Positions 55,300 through 64,000 of a stretch of DNA of 64,000 nt are shown here, in pieces; position 1 is the first letter of the stretch, and the number at the start of each line of letters is the position of its first letter. Origin of the DNA: Ligula intestinalis (taxonomy: Eukaryota; Platyhelminthes; Cestoda; Diphyllobothriidea; Diphyllobothriidae); contig JAYGXS010000002.1 of NCBI GenBank assembly GCA_036362985.1, forward strand, positions 95,067,559 to 95,131,558, given 5' to 3'. The notes beneath the pieces were generated by a model, which saw only the letters and a list, made by a program, of their open reading frames with translations, ran no database searches and was not told where the DNA came from. The translations under genes and the position numbers were made by a program.

Positions 55300-55480
55300 A
55301 TCAACACGCGTACCAACAGCACACCTGGCTAGGTAAGCTCCCGCCTGGGAGCGCTATAAGAGCCACATTAAGAAGGAGCCATTGTAGCCTGACTCTCAGC
55401 TCGCTGTAAGACACTTTACACAAGACACAAACTGGACTGACTGCGGTATCACCTTGTTAATTGGCAACCCTCCAAGCCAC
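55300..55480 (+). mobile_element. Possible LTR fragment
   Basis: A TATA-like CTATAAGAGCC and a downstream stretch rich in CACAAG and ACTGACTG lie directly after a short acidic frame. No LTR tips or target-site duplication could be placed. Confidence 0.2.
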
Positions 55481-56299
55481 GGCTCTTAGCGCACCATGAT
55501 AGCTTTAAGCGCATCCGATTATTTTTTGGTAGAATAGAAATGCGCTGAGGGTTGACCTCACTCTCTCTCTTACACCGCCAGCAATTCAATTTGCTCGGGG
55601 TTTTTCCCTGCGATCTGAAATCGACTAAGAATTACAACATCAAAGATCCACCTTAAGAAACATCAAAAAGATTAATATCGCACTGATTCTCCCACCGCCC
55701 CAACTGTCCAGCTTGAATGGAAGCAGAAAAATGCTTAGGCGTAGATATCGTGCGATATATTTTGGCTGCGAATCAGAAATATATTTTGAATTTAGGAATC
55801 TTCACATTCGGTCTTAGCCGTCAACCTGTTGTGAAGCAGTGAACTGAATATTATGCAGTCGAGCGGACTGGCCATACAACAGCCATTTCAATACCAAGCT
55901 GGCAGATGTTTGTTTGGCGAAAACCAATCATTTCTACTCAGCAAAGTTTAACACCGATTCTCTCTTTTTTGTCGAAAACCAACCCCTGCACCTGCGATGA
56001 TTGAAGAATCGCCTGATCCAGCCCGATCATTCAAGCCCCTGGGAACAACTCGTAGATCTTGTTGATGGCTTTTTGCAGCTGTGCGCAGGTCTCTATTGTT
56101 CTGAGCTGTCAAAGAGGTGCCTCTTCAGTCGTACGTTAGACGGTGGATTTTTACCGGGTCCAGTTGTTTCGGAAGTGATCGATCGTCAAAGTACGTCATT
56201 TTGGTCGGATCTGTAAGCCACTGGAAGAAGGGAAAATAAGCACAAAACCCTAACAGTCCACAATAAAGTGAATCACCGCTTTTTTATGAGTCGCAGATT

Positions 56300-56385
56300 C
56301 CAATTATGACCCTAACATCTGACCCTAAACATAACTCTAATCCAGCCCCCTAACATTTACCCTAACCTTAATCCAGCTCGAATCG
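56300..56385 (-). repeat. Degenerate CCCTAA-rich tract
   Basis: GACCCTAAC, GACCCTAAAC, CCCCCTAAC and TACCCTAACC recur irregularly over 80 bp. They resemble decayed metazoan telomere units, or an unrelated CCCTAA-rich simple repeat. Confidence 0.45.
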
Positions 56386-56632
56386 CTGTCGAAAACCTGG
56401 AAATGTGGAGTTTTGTTCTGCCACTACCAAGGAAACTCCTGCCAGCGCGTCTACGAGACATTTTCGTACAAATAAAAACTCCATTAAAAGCTTTTCGCTG
56501 TGCTACATCTCAAGTCTGACAGGGTTCATGGGACGTTCTTAAACCACAGAAACGCAACTTGCTCTTTCATAATCAGCTTGGTGGCTCTCGCATCTGCCAT
56601 CCATCATCAAGATGCCAGATAGGACTTTTGGC

Positions 56633-57094
56633 TCAGGGCCAAGACCAGAATATTTTGTTGAATTGGACTTCGATCGTCACGTTGGCGCGGGCTGATTGCA
56701 GGATTTGTGCACGTGAAGCAGTACGACCTGACATGCGTGGAAACCAGCCGCCTTTGATTAAAAAAATCCCTCGAATGCAAGTTGACGAGATTTCTTCAGT
56801 GCTATTATAGCAAGTGCATAGGTACTTCCCGATGGTATCGTCACATTTGGATTTGATCATCTGGATGTACCTTACAGTCCTTTGATGGGGCACGTGTATG
56901 GTTGAACAAAACGAGCAGACAACATTGCAATGGGTGACTGACTTTACATCAACGTGCTTATGGTTATCAATGCTACCTAATCTAGTTTTTTTATATCCTT
57001 GGCATCTTTGTGCATCACAAATAATACTTTCGGCAAAACTGTCTGCGTGCATATTCTCCTGCCCAACTGTCCTACGGATTTGCTGTTTCAACAT
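56633..57094 (-). CDS. Unrecognised 153-codon open frame
   Basis: The longest open frame outside mobile elements. It has several cysteines (VVCSFCSTI, YLCTCYNSTEE) and a basic N-terminus, with no signal peptide that I can see and no known motif. It could be chance, since the opposite strand is also open in places. No splice sites or promoter were recognised. Confidence 0.2.
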   Translation of the reverse strand: MLKQQIRRTVGQENMHADSFAESIICDAQRCQGYKKTRLGSIDNHKHVDVKSVTHCNVVCSFCSTIHVPHQRTVRYIQMIKSKCDDTIGKYLCTCYNSTEEISSTCIRGIFLIKGGWFPRMSGRTASRAQILQSARANVTIEVQFNKIFWSWP

Positions 57095-57782
57095 TTAATC
57101 TCTGGTCAACGAGAGTAAATCAATATTTAGTTGGGAAAGCCTGTCTTTAGAGGTCCAACCTGTTTTTAAGCTATAATAATAAAAATAATAATCAATTTTT
57201 ACATTTTCAGCAGATCTCATTTCTCTTTCTTTTGTTAAATTCCATCAATACAAGATTGAATTTCCTGAGCATTATGCCGTTCCTCCACCCAATGCTCGCT
57301 GCGTCAACGTCATGTGTCTTCACAGGCGGCTGATTTGAAGACCACTTGACCGATATTTACTCACACACACACGAGCGTTCCACTAGCTGCACTTTCTCAA
57401 GTGCCACTTCAACACGCCATGCCACGGCCACGCAGGAGGGGGCCTCAATACTCGACAACCTTACAGGTAATTTACCGCACTTATAGCAAAACACATGCTT
57501 CAAAATCCCGTAAAACCAAGCGTCATCATCACATCTCTCACAACACTTTAACACACATACAAACACTCTCGGCCATAAGTGGGCGCAGTCAACGCTTATC
57601 CAGTGGCCACTGCCGCTTGAGACAGCAACATAGCCCTCATTTTTGTGACTATTGCCTCTTACCCTCCACATGAGATTCGATCTGATGATTTTAGTGCTAT
57701 GAGCACAACTGTTACTCAGACGCTACAACGGTAATATAATTTAATAAGACAATATTTTATGTTTTGATACGCTGTATGCCAG

Positions 57783-57942
57783 CTGAAATTGATTGTCCAC
57801 ATGAACTAAAACCTGGAGGAACTGCAAATACTGGAGAGGCATATCCAAATCGAATAACAGTGGAAGGACTTGTGGATAACATCCAAACCACGGCTACGAT
57901 GATGTTAATAGAACTCTTCACTGAAAAGATCAAAATATATGA
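57783..57942 (+). CDS. Candidate internal exon of an unknown gene
   Basis: Between an acceptor-like 'ctgtatgccag' and a donor-like 'ga|gtaaag', the frame reads EIDCPHELKPGG, TANTGEAYPNRITVEGLVDN and TTATMMLIELFTEK. The mixed, globular-type composition differs from the surrounding AT-rich noise. I do not recognise the protein. A second plus-strand frame at about 58243-58367 (LRNRNIEIITKNMAGGT, ending in a stop) might be a later exon, but the splice phases do not obviously match. Confidence 0.3.
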
Positions 57943-57949
57943 GTAAAGC

Positions 57950-58135
57950 TTTTCTCAAGAATTAACTTCTTGTAAAAATTTTCTAAATCAATCTTGAGCA
58001 TTTTTATTCGCGACTTTTGTAGTAGACGTTCATTTTTCTGGGCAATGAGTTCACATAATTGGGTGGTTCTGAAACTATGACACACAAAGACAGCTGCATG
58101 AGAAAAAATGTTTAAAAGCTGGTAATTTATGTAAA
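57950..58135 (-). CDS. Candidate exon, coiled-coil-like, minus strand
   Basis: After a strong acceptor on the minus strand ('ttttttctcatgcag'), the frame reads QLCELIAQKNERLLQKS then KMLKIDLENFYKKLILEK to a stop near 57945. The heptad-like Leu/Ile spacing suggests a short coiled coil. It could be the last exon of an unidentified gene. No homologue is recognised. Confidence 0.25.
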
Positions 58136-58369
58136 AGCTTTCAAGATATATCTTATTTTGAATGTTTTGGTAAGCACATAGAATATACTCATTATTTATG
58201 GTCAATTGACTAAAGCCAATGAAAGTCTTAAAGCCTTAATTAGAATTTCATGGAAGATCTGAACCTCTTCGTAATAGAAATATCGAAATAATTACAAAAA
58301 ATATGGCAGGAGGTACGGCAGATGGTACGCTTACAATTGTTCCCGAAAATTCTATTTCAATTTATTAGT

Positions 58370-59340
58370 CACTGATCGGCATGCCCGCAAGTGAGCTTAG
58401 CAATATATTACTCCTGTGATCTCCCAATAGGGCATATCAAGCGAAAACGTGGTTGCCTTAGTCCAACATAAGTCAAGTGATGCATAAACGAAAGAAACAA
58501 CTAGCAGTTCTCGTGAAAACGTGTTAGAATACATACTCGAAATTTAGGCTCTTCGGTAACAGCCATACACTGTATTGCACGTAATATGTAAGCATATTTA
58601 TTCCAAAACTTGAAAAAACGATTATTTTCCAACGTAATTTTTTTTGTGCTGCTTTATTTACTCAGTGGTTTTGCATGAACGGGCTTCCTCTACATGTAAA
58701 ACTTAAGTTTGCCTAGTACGCCCGATTTCCGCTTTTTCGGAATTTTCCACTTTGTTAAAAAGGCTGGTGTTTCTATGAAACGTTATATTCCTTCATAAAT
58801 CATAATATGCCCTATTGTGAAGAACGATCATAACTTTATTGCTGTAAGATTTAGGGGGCCACTCCTTGGGCTGCGTTTGAGAAAGAGGGAGTCACTTATA
58901 AAAATCGTAGGATTGCATGAGGTAGTCCACTTACTGTAGGATGTTCGAATCGAAATAGAGTTCAGAATTTTGGTTGATTTTTCATGAGATAGGGAGTTTA
59001 TTTTATCATAAACTTATTCGTGCGAAGTCGCCGGCACTTTGCTTAACAAACGGAGCTTAGGACAGTCAAAGTATTAACTTCTTTTTTCGTGAGTCTCGTA
59101 CATCATATGCTTCTTCTGTATGATTGTGGAAATGCTGGGCTTCGAGACGCGTGTCAATTCAGAAACTGTACTACGCATAACAGTCAACTGGATAACAAGT
59201 AAATTTTTAGTGTTTTGGTAAAGTTAAAAAAATTTTGAGCATAATTATTAAGGGGCGAGAGAAAGGTCATCATTGTCAGTACAACAAATTTTGCCCTTCT
59301 TCGATTATAAAAGTTGATCACTATCCTTTGTTCGTTCAAG
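58370..59340. other. No recognisable gene
   Basis: AT-rich, with no supported feature, up to the LINE 3' end at 59.34 kb. Confidence 0.4.
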
Positions 59341-59461
59341 TCACTTTAAGTTACTTTATTAAGGGAAGAAGGCTTTCGCCCTTGAGCTCCCTATTCATAA
59401 CCAAAAATCGCATAATAGGTCCACCGTAACAATAGTACATAATACAAATATAGGCTTTACA

Positions 59462-62400
59462 TCAGCGATAAGTGTGAGCCGGTTGCAAGGTGCTGCTACT
59501 GACACTTCGTTCATTATATCTGCCACAGTTTCTCAGCAAATGAGAATCAAGTTTGTGTTTAAAAATTTTAACAGTATCTGAGAGGACCACATCGTCCGGG
59601 AGTCCGTTCCACGCTCCAATGACGCTCTGAGAGAAGGCGTTTCGTCGAATGTCGATATGGGCCGGTTTCCTCTGTAGTTTAAAGGGATGACCTCACAGAT
59701 GGTCAGTCCGAGCCAATTCGAAGAAATCATCAAATTCTAGGGCGCAGTCTTGGCCTCTTACAATACGGTAGGTTTGTATGAGGTCCCCGCGGAGTTGCCT
59801 ATCATTGAGAGGGAAAAGATCAAGTTCGGTCAGTCTGTCTTCATAAGGCAGATGACCAAGATTCTGGACCATCTTCTTAGCCCTCGCCTGCACTCGTTCC
59901 AGGTGCAGGTAATACTTCTTGAACCACGAACGCCAGACCTGGACAGCAGACTCCAAGTGGGACCGAACAAACGCTCCGTAGGTTTTCCTGAAGAGCTCCT
60001 TGTCAATGTTGACGAATCCCCGCCTAATCGCAAACAGCACCTGTGTCGCGCGTTTAGCTGCCTTTACGCACTGAGTAGATGGTTTAAGTGAGGAATTTAT
60101 TAGAACACCGAGGTCCTTTTGTTCGTTCACATTTGAAAGCGGGTGCCCATCGAGGAGGTATTGGAAGATATCGTTCTCCTCATCAGTCCTTCTATTACGG
60201 AGTCTTAAAACCACACACTTACTAATGTTGAAGTTTAAGAGCCAACGAGCAGACCAGCAGCTAAGTCGATTGAGACTCTCTTGAAGCGCTTTCCTATTGG
60301 CGTCAGACCTGATGGCTCTCCAGAGTTTGACGTCGTTGGCAAACATGATAGCGCTGCAACCCAGGTCGTTGACACAGTCGTTGATATAGATAAGGAAGAG
60401 CAGTGGCCCTAAGACAGAGCCTTGGGGGACGCCACTCAGCACAGATGTAGTGTTTGACTTCGAGTCACCGATGCACACAGTTTGCGATCGCCCTGTGAGA
60501 AAATCTGTGATCCATGCCAGCAGGTTTCGTCTTATGCCAATTTCTGACAATTTATACATTAGACGCTTATGTGGGACGCGGTTGAATGCCCTCTTGAAGT
60601 CTGTATAGATGACGTCAACATTACCATCTTCCTCCAGTGCGCGAGTTCACTGCTCAGTGGAGAGTAGAAGGCTGGAAAAGCAAGAATGGTTCTTTCTGAA
60701 GCCGTGTTGGAACCCTGACAGTAGGTTGTTCTCCTCCAAGAACTTCATTGTCGTCTTCTTAATTATCGTTTCCATCACCTGACAACAAATGCAAGTTAGG
60801 CTGACGGGCCGGTAATTGTTGACCTTCGTGCGGGTTCCGCCCTTGTATCTCGGGTAAATATTTGCCGTTTTCCATTCGGATGGCAGTTTTCCTAGATCAA
60901 ATGAAGAACGAAAGATATGTGCTAGGGGCTCTGAGAGTTCGCTTGCCAATTCTTTTAAGAACTTGGCGGGTATATTTTCTGGACCGGATGACTTTGCTTC
61001 TTTGAGGCCCTGCAGCTCCCTCTGAACTACGGGTGCTGGAAATAGTAGAGAATGAAGTGCCGGACCGGCGTTTACCACAGCACTGTTGGCATTATCAAAA
61101 TGAAGCTCGGTTTCCCTAGTGAATACCGAGGCAAAGAACCGGCTACTGTACTTGGCTTTCTCGTCATTCTCAACGAATTCTCCGCCATCATCATTCTTAA
61201 GTACTGCGACAGGATCCTTGTTTTTTAATCTACTGTTAATATAGCGGAACAGAATTTTGGGCTTTTCTTCGGCCTGTTGGAGGATTCTTGATTCATAGTT
61301 TTTCCTGGCCTGTCGAATTGATTTTTTTACTGCATTTCTTTGGCGTCGGAACTCCTCGAGGTGTACTGGCGACGCAGTTTTCCTGAATAACTTCCATTTC
61401 CTATTCTTCTTCTTCTTCAGTTGCCTGTTAAGGTATCTTGTCAACCAGGCAGGACGACTAGTCATCTTGTGTACCTTCACCGGACAAAAGCGCTTAATCA
61501 GATCTAATGCAACCCTCTTGAGTGATCTCTAATCCTCCTCCAGATCCCCCTTGAACAGGCAGTCCCAATTCACGGACGATAGTGCATTCTTCATTGAATT
61601 GAGATCTGCCTTCCATATGTTTGGCTGGTCCTCCGTTTTCCTCAGCCGTTGAGTATGGAGTGAGTAATCCCACCTTAGCGTCGTATGGTCACTCTTACTG
61701 TGCGGAGCACTTGAATGCACTTCATCTATGTAGGATGAATCCTTCGTGAAAATGAGATCCAAACAAGTAGCCCGCTGGTTTTTTCGAAATCTGGTTATGC
61801 CCTTAACGTTCGGAACTAGAGATAGGTCAAGCGTGAGATCCATTAATTTGGAACTAAAGGAAGTTGACGCCACCTCCACTGTCAGGTTTTTCCATTCAAT
61901 TGCAGGGGCGTTGAAGTCACCAACGATGAGAACCTCCTGCTGGCTAGCAGCTTCCTTCACCAGACCAAGTAGTGAGTCGTCGGCTCCACTCAGAATGTTT
62001 GGTGGCCGGTAAACGGCCAGGAATTCAAGGTTCTGTGAATTCGCCTTCTTGATCTTTAACCAGACGGACTCATACTCCAGGGCTAGAGTGTGTTCTCTTT
62101 CTACAACAGAGATTTCAGTTCTGACATACACGACAACCCCACCTCCTTGTCGGTTTTGGCGGTCTTTGCGGAAAAGCTGGTATGCTGGAATCGAAAACTC
62201 CGAATCTGCGATTTCTGTTTTTAGCCATGTTTCCGTTATGGCAACTACATCAGGTTTCCGCTCCGAAAGTACTGCCTTGAGTTCATCAATTTTTGGGAAG
62301 ACTTTGGGCATTAGTGTAAAGAAAGCTCAATTTAGACTTAGACACCACTTTATGCAGGTGGTTGCCTCTTGCGTGAGATTGCATGCAGGGAGCTGTCGGT

Positions 62401-62564
62401 GCTGATGGAGACGGACCGTTGTCCATCCCGATTAGGCTGTTAGTGTTATTGGCTTTCTCCAGAGGAGTGGCCTCAGGACATGGACGATCTCCCCGTTCAG
62501 AATTCGAAGATTGCTCTCGCCGAGTTCGCATCTCCTGTGGAGTTCTACTTTTAGCAATCTCCAT
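59462..62564 (-). pseudogene. LINE ORF2: endonuclease and reverse transcriptase, broken
   Basis: Starts MEIAKSRTPQEMRTRREQ. The endonuclease has AITETWL, GGGVVVYVR, GDFNAP and KSDH. The reverse transcriptase has NYRPVSLTCICCQVM, DVIYTDFKRAFNRVP (motif A), GVPQGSVLGPL (B), FANDVKLW (C) and FPLNDRQLRGDLIQTY near the C-terminus. Breaks: a frameshift near 62300; stops at about 61528, 60645 and 59692, each a single-base change from Trp or Arg codons. Motif C reads FAND instead of FADD, so one of the two catalytic aspartates is lost. Confidence 0.8.
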
Positions 62565-63496
62565 TTCTCCCGCTCCGCGAGGGGAAAATCCCGCTGAAAA
62601 AAACCGTCGGGTGTGAGTATCTAAGTATTGGTTTCCTGCTTAACAATAGCTGGACCTCGGCCTCACTCTTCAGAACAACCTTGAACGGTCTTGGTTGGCG
62701 TTGTTCATCTTTTGATTCTGTTATACGGCCCATTCGGAATGCCTTTAGAACTTCGACTTTCTCCTCACCCTATAGGAGGAATTTCAGATATTCTTTAAAT
62801 AACTTCGTGTCCTCTTGTAATCTTGATTTCGGGGTATCGGAAGTACCTTTCGTCATGCCTTTTATGACTATGCAGTTTATACGAGTGGTACTCACCTTCC
62901 GACTGTCGTCCACTTCTGCTTCACTAGGGTTTGTTAGGACAGATTCGCTTCGAGGTTCAGCGCTCATTTTCGTTTTGGCCTGCAAAGGTGCCCTTTTTGT
63001 TTGGCTCGTGCTCAAGCTCGGCCAACTTATACTAGCTCTTGGGCTTATCTGGCCTTTTTTGGGAGCCCGAGAGTGCTTCTTCGTTCTCTGAGAAGCCAGT
63101 GGGTTGACTGTTTCCCCTGTCCATGGCAGACTACCAATTCCGTCAAGCACCCTGGCTACCGGATCATTTTTGTGCGTAGACATTTCGGCGAGAGATGCTG
63201 CTTCTCCGTACGTTAGGTTTCCTCGCTCAAGTCCACGCATCGCCAGTTTCTCCTCATGAGGGAGAAATCGCGAAAAAAATTTTGGGCTCCTCCATCTCCG
63301 CTCTAAGACTATTAACCACCTTCTCAATGTTCGTAAATTTGTTCAGAAAGGTAAAATATGATACGGAGGCTTCATGTTTATGAGTTTCATCCCTTAAACT
63401 TTTAAGACTTTTAGTTAGCTTGGCAGGAGGAGATTTCAAAGAACTTCTAGATCGAGTTTCTGTAGTTAGTAAGGGAATTTGGAAACTATCACTCAT
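62551..63496 (-). pseudogene. LINE ORF1 protein, broken
   Basis: Starts with ATG at 63496 (MSDSFQIPLLTTETRSRSSL), then a helical segment (FLNKFTNIEKVVNSLRAEME). A frameshift in a T/A run near 63275 moves to a second frame containing PHEEKLAMRGLERGNLTYGE, a basic linker (QRTKKHSRAPKKGQ) and RINCIVIKGMTKG. A stop replaces Lys near 62769 (AAG to TAG compared with the other copy), and a one-base difference in a T run near 62594 shifts the end. LINE ORF1 proteins bind element RNA. The coiled-coil-like N-terminus plus RNA-binding C-terminus fits. Confidence 0.65.
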
Positions 63497-63504
63497 CCCG
63501 TGAT

Positions 63505-63575
63505 GGCGAAGAGAGGTAGGCGCTCGACTTCTACGCGAGGTGTCCAGGGTTCAAATACGGGCGGTGGCGGGACTT
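63505..63575 (+). repeat. tRNA-like sequence at the LINE 5' side
   Basis: 'tggcgaagagaggtaggcgc' and 'cagggttcaaatacggg' are spaced like A and B boxes. It starts within about 10 bp of the LINE ORF1 start codon, on the opposite strand. Acceptor and anticodon arms do not pair well, so it is probably a SINE head or an internal promoter remnant rather than a tRNA gene. Confidence 0.35.
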
Positions 63576-63779
63576 TTTTCCTTGTTGCGATGATGTCGGG
63601 ATTTTGAATGCAGGCACTTGCGAACATTCCTTCTTGTCTTCCAAAGCTGTATCGCACATAGTTTCAATTGTTTCTGTCACCATCTTTTCACAACAGACCG
63701 TTAATGAATCAAATAGAAAAGTGGATTGCTTTTTGACTGTTAATAACCTATTTTGATTACTGTCATCCTGTGTCTTCGT

Positions 63780-63945
63780 GGTGGAGTGGATTAGCGCTCA
63801 ACTTGGTGTTCGTAACTTGAGCCTACTGAACTCGAGAGACTTCTAGCCCCTTTAGTGAGGGCCGATTTCTTCGCATCAATCTTGCGATTTCTGCCCTCGA
63901 AATTACGACTAGGGCTTTTTGAGTTCGAGTCCCTCTCGCGCCGCA
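63780..63945 (+). repeat. tRNA-like SINE with separated boxes
   Basis: The A-box region 'tggtggagtggattagcgct' (63778-63797) and B box 'tgagttcgagtccctctcgc' (63920-63939) are present but about 120 bp apart, as if a tRNA-like head carries an insertion. No family core follows before the window ends. Confidence 0.35.
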
Positions 63946-64000
63946 ACTTTTACAAACTGATCTACACGTTTATTTTTGTCTCCCATAATAGATCAGACTG

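Larger units (their letters stand above)
59343..63500 (-). mobile_element. CR1-like non-LTR retrotransposon, nearly full length
   Basis: Same family as 36.8-40.05 kb, but here ORF1 is included. The 3' end on the minus strand reads 'ttaataaagtaacttaaagt' then GACTT near 59340, with no poly(A). The order is ORF1 (63496-62551), ORF2 (62564-59462) and a short 3'UTR with GGGAGCTCAAGGGCG. In the endonuclease I counted by eye roughly 15 residue differences over about 225 shared with the other copy. A few point mutations disable both frames. The 5' boundary, just above 63500, is not sharply defined. Confidence 0.8.

Noticed and set aside
57357..57673. Overlapping 90-104 codon frames on both strands
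   Set aside because: Neither has a motif; the mutual overlap suggests lack of stops by composition.

Overview
This is eukaryotic DNA, most likely from a parasitic flatworm, with a tapeworm favoured over a fluke. The grounds are the mix of mobile elements: CR1-like and RTE-like LINEs, Penelope-like elements (PLEs) with hammerhead-type ribozyme motifs, and an LTR element with a tRNA-Trp primer site of the CsRn1 type first described from a liver fluke. The one host gene I can support also has introns of only 27-34 nt. The organism is an inference from content; no species marker is present. There are no bacterial-style operons, rRNA genes or CRISPR arrays.

The window is gene-poor and repeat-rich. 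The only confident host gene is a hexokinase-like gene on the minus strand (four spliceable exons, 34734 down to 33995). Its fold landmarks are clear, but its phosphate-binding and catalytic motifs are altered, so it looks like a divergent, possibly non-catalytic, paralogue. Two further blocks near 57.8-58.2 kb look like exons of unknown genes.

Layout: 0-8 kb is mostly featureless, with two PLE remnants and a tRNA-like SINE. At 7.8-10.4 kb lie an LTR end with primer-binding site and a tandem duplication in which one unit has been split by a palindromic element with tRNA-like arms. At 11.9-16.6 kb are SINEs, a long-arm MITE, PLE 3' ends and LINE debris. At 17-19.3 kb are PLE sequences, including a 551-bp unit with inverted ribozyme-bearing ends and an 11-bp target-site duplication. 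The stretch 19.3-27.4 kb is largely empty. At 27.4-31.2 kb are an RTE fragment, a PLE remnant and two palindromic repeats. At 31.2-35 kb is the hexokinase-like locus.

At 35.5-41.7 kb a recent plus-strand CR1-like LINE is nested inside an older minus-strand LINE, with another LINE 3' end beside it. At 42.8-46.9 kb are decayed LINE fragments, one split by a 101-bp Tigger-type MITE. At 47-54.4 kb are a solo LTR, a 180-bp twin-hammerhead element, SINEs and a PLE fragment. At 59.3-63.5 kb lies a nearly complete minus-strand copy of the same LINE family seen at 36.8 kb, disabled by a few point mutations. The repeats form families that recur within the window, and their nesting and empty sites make the insertion order readable.
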